A stretch of DNA of 64,000 nucleotides. Origin: Mesorhizobium loti (GTDB lineage Bacteria; Pseudomonadota; Alphaproteobacteria; Rhizobiales; Rhizobiaceae). The translations under genes were made by a program, and so were the position numbers. Shown one piece after another: positions 45,986 to 54,029 of the stretch. The notes under the pieces were generated by a model. It had not been told where the DNA came from, did not search any database, and saw nothing but the letters and a program-made list of their open reading frames with translations. The stretch spans positions 375,805 to 439,804 of the forward strand of contig NZ_QGGH01000001.1 of the NCBI RefSeq assembly GCF_003148495.1. The letters are read 5' to 3'. How positions within the stretch are numbered: the first letter of the stretch is position 1; every line of letters begins with the position of its first letter.

Positions 45986-46006
45986 GCTGTTACATGTTAT
46001 CACAGC
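45986..46006. promoter_or_regulatory. Candidate GntR operator upstream of the importer operon
   Basis: GCTGT-N11-ACAGC with the 11-mer GTTATCACAGC as its right half (45996-46006). The same 11-mer recurs at 47630 and 53911, each in a promoter region of this cluster. Located between the lactonase-like gene and the first permease. Confidence 0.65.
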
Positions 46007-46037
46007 ATAAGGCAGTCGAATACGAGCCGCTATGTCG

Positions 46038-46895
46038 TTAGACGTTCAGTTTGTAGGTCTCGATGGCATTGTCGCGGTACAGCGCCCGCAGTTCAGAACC
46101 GCCGAGCTTCGACATGACCTGATCGACGGCATGGACCCAGCCCACATAGGACACGGCGTTGGTCGCCACGGGCCAGTCGCCGGCGAACATCAGACGCTTA
46201 GGCCCAAAGGCCTCCAGCGCGGTTGTCATGAACGGCTCGATATCCCTGACTGTCCAGTGCTCATGGTCCGCCTCCGTTGCAACGCCCGACAGTTTGCAAA
46301 CGACGTTCCCGGATCGAGCAAGTTCCTTCATCTGGTCGGCCCATGGCCGAAAGCGCTGCTCCCGAATACCTGGCTTGCCGATGTGGTCGAGGACAAATCG
46401 CATCTCGGGAAACCGTCGCACCAACTTGATGGTGCTTTCCATCTGCCGGTAGGTGATGCAGATATCGAACGACCATCCGAATTCCGACAGCGCCTTTAGT
46501 CCGTCGATGAAATCGGGTCTCAGCGCGAAATCCGCGTCGGCTTCCTGCTGAAGCAGCCTTCGTACGCCCCGCACCAGTACGATGTCGCGCAACTTCTCTA
46601 GGTGGCTCCGAACGGCGTCTCCCTTGTGTATCGGCGCATGCGCGACGATCGCCCTGATGCGGTGGTCCTGCTGGGCGACGTCCGCCACCCATCTGGCTTC
46701 CGCCAGGGTGGCGGTTTCATCCACATCGCACTCCACGAACACCATTGCCTCGACCTCGACGTCCGCCCTTGCTTCGTCGAAGTCCTGCAAAGTGAAGCCT
46801 CGATTGAGTTTTCCCGCCGACTTCAACCATGACATATCGAGCAGGTCAGGGCGCCAGATGTGCAGGTGGCTGTCGATAATCGGAAACGAGGGCAT
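46038..46895 (-). CDS. Amidohydrolase-2 family protein, L-fuconolactonase-like
   Basis: TIM-barrel hydrolase, 285 aa, of the group that opens sugar lactones such as L-fucono-1,5-lactone. Metal motif HxH in IIDSHLHIW at residue 10, then FVLDHIGKP, CKLSGVATEADH and the late FAGDWPV. GAGG precedes the ATG. It is encoded 14 bases after gntR in the same operon. With mutarotase-like and SDR genes nearby it suggests oxidation of an aldose to a lactone that this enzyme opens (inference). Confidence 0.85.
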   Translation of the reverse strand: MPSFPIIDSHLHIWRPDLLDMSWLKSAGKLNRGFTLQDFDEARADVEVEAMVFVECDVDETATLAEARWVADVAQQDHRIRAIVAHAPIHKGDAVRSHLEKLRDIVLVRGVRRLLQQEADADFALRPDFIDGLKALSEFGWSFDICITYRQMESTIKLVRRFPEMRFVLDHIGKPGIREQRFRPWADQMKELARSGNVVCKLSGVATEADHEHWTVRDIEPFMTTALEAFGPKRLMFAGDWPVATNAVSYVGWVHAVDQVMSKLGGSELRALYRDNAIETYKLNV

Positions 46896-46909
46896 GGCGA
46901 TCCTCGACC

Positions 46910-47596
46910 TCAGGTGAGCCGGTTTTGTTGAAGGATATAGTCGCTGGCGCTGCGCAGGTCGGCGGCGAGGGCCGCTTTTGCCGAGTCTGCATCACGAACC
47001 TTCAGCGCAGCGATCATGGCTTCATGATGTTTGGTCGGGGTCTTGCTGGTGATCCTCTCGGATCCGGAGCGAACGTCCAGATTCAGGACCGGACCGATCT
47101 GCGTCCACAAACCCTCGATGATCTGGAGCAATGCTGGAAGTCGCGATGCCCTGTATAATGTGAAATGCAGGTTCTTGTTCAAGACAATCAACTTTGCCGG
47201 ATCCGGTTGATGCAGGTCACATTCGGCATTGAACGCCGCGGAGAAGGCAGCGGCTTCCCCAAGTTCGGCTGCGGAAATTCGTTCGGCCGCATATTCGATA
47301 GCCATGCCTTCCATGCGGATGCGGATCTCGCGCAGTTCGATGAAGCGGCTTTTGCTCATCAACGGAACGCGGAACACACGATTGGGGAGGAGTTCGATGG
47401 CCTGATCGACCATCAGCTGGCGCAGTGCGTCCCTGACGGGCATCGGGCTCGTTCCAATCGCTGCCGCCAGCGTTCGAAGGGTCAGTTTCTCTCCAGGTGC
47501 GAACTGGCCCGCGATAAGCATCTCGCGCAGCTGGAGATAGACGCGCACCCCAAGCGTTTCGGTTTCAATCGGCACGATCGCTGAAAGTCCGCTCAT
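46910..47596 (-). CDS. GntR-family regulator with FCD ligand domain
   Basis: 228 aa. N-terminal winged helix (VYLQLREMLIAGQFAPGEKLTLRTLAAAIGTSPMPVRDALRQL), C-terminal all-helical FCD domain (RIRMEGMAIEYAAERI, NKNLHFTLYRAS, TKHHEAMIAAL) that usually binds a sugar acid through a metal. First gene of an operon with the lactonase-like gene. An operator-like site lies 24 bp upstream of its own start and matches sites at 45986 and 53911. Probably represses the whole cluster until a sugar acid intermediate appears. Confidence 0.9.
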   Translation of the reverse strand: MSGLSAIVPIETETLGVRVYLQLREMLIAGQFAPGEKLTLRTLAAAIGTSPMPVRDALRQLMVDQAIELLPNRVFRVPLMSKSRFIELREIRIRMEGMAIEYAAERISAAELGEAAAFSAAFNAECDLHQPDPAKLIVLNKNLHFTLYRASRLPALLQIIEGLWTQIGPVLNLDVRSGSERITSKTPTKHHEAMIAALKVRDADSAKAALAADLRSASDYILQQNRLT

Positions 47597-47619
47597 GTCT
47601 TGCCTCTCCTGCTATTTCG

Positions 47620-47640
47620 GCTGTTCGACGTTATCACAGC
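47620..47640. promoter_or_regulatory. Candidate GntR operator upstream of gntR
   Basis: GCTGT-N11-ACAGC with GTTATCACAGC as its right half (47630-47640). Same arm sequences and spacing as at 45986. Position suits autoregulation. Confidence 0.65.
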
Positions 47641-47669
47641 GACTAGCCGCAGGGCATCCGCACTCCGCG

Positions 47670-48422
47670 TCAGTCCCCGCCGGTGCCTGTGCGAAAATCG
47701 AAACCGACGGTCAAGCCGCCATCAACGACCATGTTGGCGCCGGTGACGCCGGATGCCTCGTCGGACACGAGATAGACAATTGTGGACGCGACCTCGTCCG
47801 GGTCGAGTAAGCGTCCAATGGGATTGCGCTGCTCGCGAGCGCGCAAAAACATATCCGGGTTGCTGGCCGTCGCCAGATGGCGACGGAAAAAGGGGGTGTC
47901 GGTAACACCCGGCGACACGCAATTTGCGCGGATGCCCTGGCGGGCGTGGTCCATGGCAAGTGCCCGGGTAAACTGTAAAATCGCACCTTTGCTGGAGCAA
48001 TAGGAAACCAGCCCTTGTTCGGCCATATAGGAATCGATGCTGCCGATCGTCACCACGCTGCCTCGCCCACGCTCTATCATTGCCGGAAGCACGCTGCGGA
48101 CGGCGAAGACAAGGCCCATCAAGTTGACGCCGATCGTCTTCGCCCATGCGTCGTCCGAAAGCTCCAGGACGTTTCCGACTTCAAGATACGCAGCCGCCGT
48201 CACGAGAGCGGAAGGTTGCCAGTCCCGTCTTCTCAGCGTCTCGCCGACCCCTTGCCATGTCGAAGCCGCCGATACATCGCCCGATACCCATCCCAGGTTC
48301 TCGGTCTCCTGCGCGCCCGACATATCGACGCCAAGCACCTTGTAGCCCTTGCCGACCAGGCGACGCACCGTTGCTGCACCAATCCCGGAAGCCGCGCCCG
48401 TCACCACCGCAACATTACTCAT
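47670..48422 (-). CDS. Short-chain dehydrogenase/reductase (SDR)
   Basis: 250 aa. Cofactor motif TGAASGIG, catalytic Ser in TIGSIDSYMAEQG, YxxxK as YCSSKGA. The NNAG motif is altered (VTAAAYLEVG), which is unusual. ATG 48422 has GGAGG upstream; the frame opens with a TTG at 48434 that overlaps that site. It follows the two binding-protein genes on the same strand. Confidence 0.88.
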   Translation of the reverse strand: MSNVAVVTGAASGIGAATVRRLVGKGYKVLGVDMSGAQETENLGWVSGDVSAASTWQGVGETLRRRDWQPSALVTAAAYLEVGNVLELSDDAWAKTIGVNLMGLVFAVRSVLPAMIERGRGSVVTIGSIDSYMAEQGLVSYCSSKGAILQFTRALAMDHARQGIRANCVSPGVTDTPFFRRHLATASNPDMFLRAREQRNPIGRLLDPDEVASTIVYLVSDEASGVTGANMVVDGGLTVGFDFRTGTGGD

Positions 48423-48443
48423 GCTTTCCTCCAATTGCCCCGT

Positions 48444-48475
48444 GGGACCCTTTGCGAACCCGTTGGGAAGGTCCC
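48444..48475 (-). terminator. Stem-loop after the second binding-protein copy
   Basis: GGGACC / GGTCCC arms with a 20-base loop, directly after the stop at 48477. The sequence around it (ATTGCCCCG, one extra T, then GGGACCCTTTG) matches the hairpin at 49531, so the duplication reached past the coding region. Confidence 0.45.
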
Positions 48476-48476
48476 C

Positions 48477-49475
48477 TCAAAATGTGGGACGCGGATACTG
48501 ATCGATATTCTTTTGCGTAATCGAAGGCGATGCGAAGAACACCTGCTTGGGGACCTGCTTGCCCTCCACGATCTGGATCGCTGCCTGGATGGCGGCCTGC
48601 GCATCGGCGCTCGGCGATTGCAGGACCGATCCGTAATAGTTGCCGGCCTTGATCTCGTCATAGGCGGTGGCAAACAGCGTGCAATCGGTGAACTTGATCT
48701 TGCCCGGCTTGATCTTGCCTTCGGCGATCGCGGCTTTGACGGCGGCAAGCGCCCCGACGCCCATGTCGGAGTTGGCCGAATAAACCCCGTCGATCTTGTC
48801 CCCGTATTTGACCAGATAGGCTTCCATCACCGACTGGGCTTTCTCGCGCGACCAATCGCCCGGCTGTACGTCCAGGACCTTGATGACGGGATGCTGCTTG
48901 ATGACGTCTAGAAAACCCTTCTCGCGCTCCTGGGTTACGGAGTAGCCCGGGAGGCCGTCGATGATCACGACGTTGCCCTTGCCGCCGATTGCCTCGACCA
49001 TCATCTCGCCGGCGGCGTTTGCCTGTTTGACATCGTCGGGGCCGGAGAAGGTGTTGAAGTAATCGGCCGCCGACGGATCGGCCTGCGAGTTCGTGACGAC
49101 GACAGGAATGCCGGCCTCCTTGGCCTTGCGCAGAGCAGGCACGATCGCCTTGCCGTTCACCGGCCACACGATCATGACGTCCGCCTGCTGCGCGATGAGA
49201 TCCTGAACCTGGTCTGACTGCTTGACCGGGTCGATCTGCGCGTCGAGCACGATGGTCTTGACGCCGAGTTGCTTGGTGTAGGCGTTGAAGGTATCGAGAT
49301 ATGTCGCGACATAGCCGTTCACGCCCGAGCCCAGATTGGCGAAGCCGATTGTGATTTCACCGAGTGGCTTTGGAAGCGGGGAGGGAAGCCAATCCTGTTT
49401 GTCCTGCGCTGACGCGGCGCCGACAAGCATGGCCGACAGGGCGAAGCCAGTCGCGAGTGTTTTCAATGGTTTCAT
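48477..49475 (-). CDS. Sugar ABC transporter substrate-binding protein, tandem copy A
   Basis: 332-residue periplasmic type-1 binding protein (RbsB/LacI-like fold) with a Sec signal (KTLATGFALSAMLVGAASA). Mature start QDKQDWLPSPLPKPLGEITIGFANLGSGVNGY. By hand count 27 of 332 residues differ from copy B next to it, most of them conservative and many near the ends. ATG 49475 follows GGAGGGAAGAT; the frame is open to 49892 into the other copy. It should deliver the substrate to the permeases at 43984-45947. Confidence 0.92.
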   Translation of the reverse strand: MKPLKTLATGFALSAMLVGAASAQDKQDWLPSPLPKPLGEITIGFANLGSGVNGYVATYLDTFNAYTKQLGVKTIVLDAQIDPVKQSDQVQDLIAQQADVMIVWPVNGKAIVPALRKAKEAGIPVVVTNSQADPSAADYFNTFSGPDDVKQANAAGEMMVEAIGGKGNVVIIDGLPGYSVTQEREKGFLDVIKQHPVIKVLDVQPGDWSREKAQSVMEAYLVKYGDKIDGVYSANSDMGVGALAAVKAAIAEGKIKPGKIKFTDCTLFATAYDEIKAGNYYGSVLQSPSADAQAAIQAAIQIVEGKQVPKQVFFASPSITQKNIDQYPRPTF

Positions 49476-49530
49476 ATCTTCCCTCCTGCTCTTGGCATAG
49501 CGGCAGACCATTCGTGCGCTGTGTCGATTG

Positions 49531-49557
49531 CCCCGGGACCCTTTGGAGATCCCGGGG
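49531..49557 (-). terminator. Stem-loop between the tandem binding-protein genes
   Basis: Perfect 8-bp arms CCCCGGGA / TCCCGGGG with an 11-base loop, 9 bases after the copy B stop (49567). Likely a stabilising or partly terminating element, as at 3394, 21660 and 37169. Confidence 0.55.
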
Positions 49558-49566
49558 GAGATCCAC

Positions 49567-50565
49567 TCAAAACGTGGGACGCGGATAGTCAGCGATGTTC
49601 TTCTGCGTGATCGAAGGTGAAGCGAAGAAGAGCTGCTTGGGCAATTCCTTGCCCTCCGCGATCTGGATCGCGGCCTGGATGGCGGCCTGTGCATCGACGA
49701 CTGGCGATTGCAAGACCGATCCGTAATAGTTGCCGGCCTTGATCTCGTCATAGGCGGCGGCAAACAGCGTGCAATCGGTGAACTTGATCTTGCCCGGCTT
49801 GATCTTGCCTTCGGCGATCGCGGCTTTGACGGCGGCAAGCGCCCCGACACCCATGTCGGAATCGGCGGAATAGACCCCGTCGATCTTGTCACCGTATTTG
49901 ACCAGATAGGCTTCCATCACCGACTGGGCTTTTTCCCGCGACCAGTCGCCGGGCTGGATGTCCAGGACCTTGATGTCGGGATGCTGCTTGATGACGTCGA
50001 GAAAACCCTTTTCGCGTTCCTGGGCGACCGAGTAGCCCGGAAGGCCATCGATGACGACCACATTGCCCTTGCCTCCGAGCGCCTCGACCATCATCTCGCC
50101 GGCAGAGTTTGCCTGCTTGATATTGTCGGGACCGGAAAAGGTGTTGAAGTAATCGGCCGCCGACGGATCGGCCTGCGAGTTCGTGACGACGACAGGAATG
50201 CCGGCCTCCTTGGCCTTGCGCAGGGCGGGAACGATCGCCTTGCCGTTCACCGGCCACACGATCATGACGTCCGCCTGCTGCGCGATCAGATCCTGCACCT
50301 GGTCGGACTGCTTGGCGGGATCGACCTGAGCGTCGAGCACGATGGTCTTGACGCCGAGTTGCTTGGTGTAGGTGTTGAAGGTATCGAGATATGTCGCGAC
50401 ATAGCTGTTCACCCCGGAGCCGAGGTTGGCGAAACCGATGGTGATTTCACCGAGCGGCTTTGGAAGCGGCGAGGGAAGCCAATCCTGTTTGTCCTGCGCT
50501 GATGCGGCGCCCGCAAGCATGGCCGACAGGGCCAAACCTGCCGCGAGTGTTTTCAATAGATTCAT
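49567..50565 (-). CDS. Sugar ABC transporter substrate-binding protein, tandem copy B
   Basis: 332 aa, the upstream twin of copy A. Signal KTLAAGLALSAMLAGAASA, same cleavage site (AQDKQDW). Differences from copy A include GVNSYV for GVNGYV, SGPDNIKQANS for SGPDDVKQANA, YSADSD for YSANSD and SPVVDA for SPSADA; some lie near the expected ligand cleft. GGAGGAA precedes the ATG. Neither copy shows damage, so both are probably functional. Confidence 0.92.
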   Translation of the reverse strand: MNLLKTLAAGLALSAMLAGAASAQDKQDWLPSPLPKPLGEITIGFANLGSGVNSYVATYLDTFNTYTKQLGVKTIVLDAQVDPAKQSDQVQDLIAQQADVMIVWPVNGKAIVPALRKAKEAGIPVVVTNSQADPSAADYFNTFSGPDNIKQANSAGEMMVEALGGKGNVVVIDGLPGYSVAQEREKGFLDVIKQHPDIKVLDIQPGDWSREKAQSVMEAYLVKYGDKIDGVYSADSDMGVGALAAVKAAIAEGKIKPGKIKFTDCTLFAAAYDEIKAGNYYGSVLQSPVVDAQAAIQAAIQIAEGKELPKQLFFASPSITQKNIADYPRPTF

Positions 50566-50640
50566 GTCTTCCTCCTGTTTTGGTTGTTGGCTGCACGTGT
50601 TCGGGTCGAACTCGCTGGCTCCTCCCAGCCTCTCGCCGTC

Positions 50641-51426
50641 TCAGGACGTCCCCGCGGGTCCCGGTACGGTCACCGTCATTCCCCCGTCGAGCACGAGCGT
50701 CTGGCCGGTCAGGTAGGCGGATGCCTTGGAGGCAAGAAACACCATGGTGCCCCCAAGCTCCTCGGCTTCCGCCCAACGTCGCAGCGGTGTCCTGGAAATG
50801 ACGGATTGGTAGAAATCCTGGTCGTCCAGGATCTGCCTGTTCATTTCGGTGAAGAAATATCCCGGGGCCACGGCGTTACTCGTGATGCCCTGCGGGCCGA
50901 ATTCGGCAGCCAGCGACTTCGTCAGGCCGACAACGCCGTGTTTCGCAGCCACGTAAGTGGCTTGGCCGGCCCTGCCTATGGTCCCCATGATCGACGATAG
51001 GTTGATGATGCGGCCGTACCCGTTCTTCGCCATCACGGGAGCCACCGCTCCAGCCAGCAGCAGCATCGATACAAGGTCGACATTCAACAGCCTGCGGAAT
51101 TCGTCACCGGTCGTGTCGACCAGCGGCTTGCGCAGTATCATCCCGGCGTTGTTGACGAGGATATCTATCCGCTCATGACGTGCGGCAATGTCCTTGACCA
51201 GAGATCGGATGCCCGGCTCGTCGGTGACATCCAGAAGCGCGGCCTCGGCCTTCAGCCCGTTCTCGAGGAATTTCGCGACTACGGCCTGGGTCACGGGGAG
51301 GTCAATGTCCGTCGCCACGACATGTGCTCCCGCGCTGGCGAGCGCTCGGGCGGTGGCGAGACCGAGGCCCCGCGATGCGCCGGTAACAAGCGCCACCCGA
51401 CCAGTGAGATCGAAATCCTCGTTCAT
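50641..51426 (-). CDS. Short-chain dehydrogenase/reductase (SDR)
   Basis: 261 aa. TGASRGLG, NNAG, NLSSIMGTIG and YVAAKHG give a complete SDR active site. Its ATG overlaps the stop of the VOC gene (ATGA at 51423-51426). Probably oxidises a sugar or sugar-acid hydroxyl; gluconate 5-dehydrogenase-like enzymes look similar. Confidence 0.9.
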   Translation of the reverse strand: MNEDFDLTGRVALVTGASRGLGLATARALASAGAHVVATDIDLPVTQAVVAKFLENGLKAEAALLDVTDEPGIRSLVKDIAARHERIDILVNNAGMILRKPLVDTTGDEFRRLLNVDLVSMLLLAGAVAPVMAKNGYGRIINLSSIMGTIGRAGQATYVAAKHGVVGLTKSLAAEFGPQGITSNAVAPGYFFTEMNRQILDDQDFYQSVISRTPLRRWAEAEELGGTMVFLASKASAYLTGQTLVLDGGMTVTVPGPAGTS

Positions 51427-51929
51427 TGGCCAACCTTCTGCGTCAGCGCGATCGCCTGGTCGAAGCGCCAGGAAGGCGGCTGCATGAGCTCCAGCGTGTA
51501 GCCGTCGGGATCATGGAGGTAGCAGGTGAAGCCGCCCTTATTGATCCCGGCGGTGATCGCCACCGGTTCAGAGACGAACTCCACGCCGGCAGCCGACATC
51601 TTCTCGTACATCGCGTGAACGTCACGCGTTCCGAAGGCGAAGTGGGCGGCGCCGATGTTGCAGGGCTTGGTGTCGATCTTGACCCCCTTCGGCTGGATAT
51701 ACTCCATGAGTTCGATGATGTGCCCGGAGAGCCCGGCATCCAGTTCCGGCACCTTCAGAAGCACGGCCTTGAGGATCGCGCCTTCGATGCCGACCAGCTT
51801 CCTCGTGTATTCGTTGTCCTGGATCTGCGTGTGGATGACTTCGAGCCCCAAAAGGTCGGTATAGAAGGGCAACGTTCTTTCCATACTCTCCACCGTCCAG
51901 GAGGCGTGCCACATGGAACATACGGTCAT
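51423..51929 (-). CDS. VOC (glyoxalase/dioxygenase superfamily) protein
   Basis: 168 aa, a single vicinal-oxygen-chelate unit of two beta-alpha-beta modules: WTVESMERTLPFYTDLLGLEVIHTQ with an early His, HIIELMEY, HFAFGTRDVHAMYEKM and CYLHDPDGYTLELMQPP. The metal-ligand Glu and His positions are present. Family members isomerise, epimerise or cleave, so the reaction is open. Start at ATG 51929; the ribosome-binding site is weak. Translationally coupled to the following SDR. Confidence 0.82.
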   Translation of the reverse strand: MTVCSMWHASWTVESMERTLPFYTDLLGLEVIHTQIQDNEYTRKLVGIEGAILKAVLLKVPELDAGLSGHIIELMEYIQPKGVKIDTKPCNIGAAHFAFGTRDVHAMYEKMSAAGVEFVSEPVAITAGINKGGFTCYLHDPDGYTLELMQPPSWRFDQAIALTQKVGQ

Positions 51930-51969
51930 GGTGATTTCACTCGCTTTCGCTTTGCACGGCGTTCGGCAT

Positions 51970-52995
51970 CTAGGCGGCCGGCGCCGCGCTGAACCGGTAT
52001 TCGATGGTTCGGGGACTGGCGGGATCCAGTTCCACCGTCGTCGCCACGCCGCGCCTGTTGATGGGATTGGAAGCCAGGCTCGCCCGTGTTCCAAGGTCGA
52101 ACGCCCCGGTGAGCGGCTCGACGCCCACGCAGACATTCCTGCCGTTCCACGGCGCGTATGCGCGGCCGCGATTGCTCATCCAAAGAAGAAGCGAATTGAA
52201 ATCGCCGGGATCCCAGGACAACCGGTATAAGACAGCCCTGCTTGCGTCGATGAGCTCCACCCGCCCGTCGATGCCGCAAAGTTCTACGATTTCCTCTGTG
52301 TCATGGGCGAACGGAAGCTGATCGAATGCTGCGGTGCCGCCTGCCGATAGGGGGACGCTGGCGAGGTCGTCGAAAACGGCACCCGGCAAGGCTCGCGACA
52401 CTCCCGGCTCTGGACCCGCCGCATGCACGATGCCGAACTTGAATGCCCCGGGCTTGATCCGAAAAGCGCCTGACAGCTGAGGCAAGGCAAAATTGGGATG
52501 CAGGCCAATAGGGCGGGCGACGGCCCTGCGGGTCTCGATGGTCAGCGAGAAAGTCAGGTTCGGGCCGTTCCTGTCGGCGGTGACCTTGCGCACCAACCGC
52601 CGGATGGCGGAGGTCTGGGGATACTCCACCTCGATTTCGACGCTTTCTTCATCGCGGTGAACCAGGCGCCAATTCGCGACCGTGCAGTAGCCGTGCAGGA
52701 GGAAGTCGGTCGTATCGAGTTGGGCATCTGCCTCGGAGCGGCGCAGGCTCGGCTTCCATTCCTCCGTCACGCTCTCCTGCGGGTAGTCCGCGCCGAAAGG
52801 AACGCACGCGAACTCGCTCCTGAGATTTTCCAAGATAGGCGGGTCGGCCTTTATGCCTGGCGCGATCCAGGGCGCCTCGTAGAATGGCGCTACATCTTGA
52901 CCGCCGACTTTCAACTTGACGCCCGCCAGCATTCCGCCCTTGGCGTGGACGTCGAATTTCCCGTGCGGCCAGTTTACTGTCCAAACCGTCGTCAT
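51970..52995 (-). CDS. Aldose 1-epimerase-like (galactose mutarotase fold) protein
   Basis: 341 aa, beta-rich. LTFSLTIETRR...RPIGLHPNFALP carries the central His, and the end RAYAPWNGRNVCVGVEPLTGAF the Glu and Gly-rich part of the sugar site. Such proteins interconvert anomers of aldoses before dehydrogenation. AGAGG precedes the ATG. It sits between two SDR/VOC genes, as expected for the first step of a non-phosphorylating sugar route (inference). Confidence 0.75.
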   Translation of the reverse strand: MTTVWTVNWPHGKFDVHAKGGMLAGVKLKVGGQDVAPFYEAPWIAPGIKADPPILENLRSEFACVPFGADYPQESVTEEWKPSLRRSEADAQLDTTDFLLHGYCTVANWRLVHRDEESVEIEVEYPQTSAIRRLVRKVTADRNGPNLTFSLTIETRRAVARPIGLHPNFALPQLSGAFRIKPGAFKFGIVHAAGPEPGVSRALPGAVFDDLASVPLSAGGTAAFDQLPFAHDTEEIVELCGIDGRVELIDASRAVLYRLSWDPGDFNSLLLWMSNRGRAYAPWNGRNVCVGVEPLTGAFDLGTRASLASNPINRRGVATTVELDPASPRTIEYRFSAAPAA

Positions 52996-53024
52996 TTCAA
53001 ACCTCTGGAATTGGGCGCCGAAAG

Positions 53025-53864
53025 CTACGCCGCGGCGTGGTCAGGTACGCGAGCGGCTGGCTGCGGACCGCTATCCGAGCAGCCGAGCACGGATTGGTCG
53101 TAGTCAACCAGCGACCCGGTCATGATCCCGGAGTCCGGAGACACCAAAAAAACCGCCGCGCGTGCGATCTCGGCCGGATCAAGCAGGCGTCCAAACGGCA
53201 GTTTCGCGCCGGCTTCGGCCAGGAACCTGTCCGAGCCCGGGCCGATAACGGAAGCCATCATCGCGCGCTCGCCCGGAGAGTCCGTCCAGCCGATGTTAAG
53301 CCCGTTCACCCGGATGCGGTCGGGCAGCAGGGAGAAAGCCACGTTCCTGGTCAAAGTGGCGAGGGCGCCTTTCGACGCGCAATAGGGTGTGATGAAGCTC
53401 TGGCCGCCATGACCAGACATGCTGATCACGTTCAAGATCGAACCGCTCGTCTTTTCCCGGCGCATGATCTCGACTGCTTTCTGGATCAAAAAGAACGGCG
53501 CGCGCACATTGACGGCGAACAGACGATCAAAAGTCTCGGGAGAGGTATCGAGAATGCTGCCGCGACTTGTGTCGCCTGCCGCATTTACGAGGATGTCGAC
53601 CCGTCCAAAAGCTTTGTCGGCGGCGTCGATGATCCGGGCGGCCGCATCGACCTCGGCCAGATCCGCTTGCACGAAGTAAGCGCGACAGCCTTTGGCGGTA
53701 AGATCGGCAGCCACGGCCTTTCCTCTGTCGCGTTGCCGGCCTGTGATCAGACATCCTGCGATGCCGCGGTCGGCCAAAAGGCGCGCGGTCTGCTCGCCCA
53801 CACCCTGTGTGCCTCCCGTGACGACGGCGAAGCTTTCCCCCAGCGGGTGAGCCGTGAACGACAT
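53025..53864 (-). CDS. Short-chain dehydrogenase/reductase (SDR)
   Basis: 279 aa. TGGTQGVG, NAAG in place of NNAG, NVISMSGHGG with the catalytic Ser, YCASKGA. GGGAGGG precedes the ATG. First gene of the leftward run 53864-47670 and divergent from the E1 gene; the candidate GntR operator at 53911 lies between them. Confidence 0.9.
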   Translation of the reverse strand: MSFTAHPLGESFAVVTGGTQGVGEQTARLLADRGIAGCLITGRQRDRGKAVAADLTAKGCRAYFVQADLAEVDAAARIIDAADKAFGRVDILVNAAGDTSRGSILDTSPETFDRLFAVNVRAPFFLIQKAVEIMRREKTSGSILNVISMSGHGGQSFITPYCASKGALATLTRNVAFSLLPDRIRVNGLNIGWTDSPGERAMMASVIGPGSDRFLAEAGAKLPFGRLLDPAEIARAAVFLVSPDSGIMTGSLVDYDQSVLGCSDSGPQPAARVPDHAAA

Positions 53865-53910
53865 TGAACCCTCCCAGTCAACTCATTGCCTTACCTGATA
53901 CACATTATCT

Positions 53911-53921
53911 GTTATCACAGC
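53911..53921. promoter_or_regulatory. Candidate GntR operator in the divergent SDR/E1 promoter region
   Basis: Third copy of the 11-mer GTTATCACAGC, 47 bp upstream of the SDR start and 109 bp upstream of the E1 start. The left arm GCTGT of the other two sites is not conserved here. Flanking sequence is AT-rich. Confidence 0.6.
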
Positions 53922-54029
53922 AAGGCTAAAAGATCGTCATATTTATCAACATATGATGATGGCATCCATATTTGACATTTCCAGGCTATTCAGTCATTCC
54001 TCCGAACGGACCCTAAGAAGGAGCAGGAG

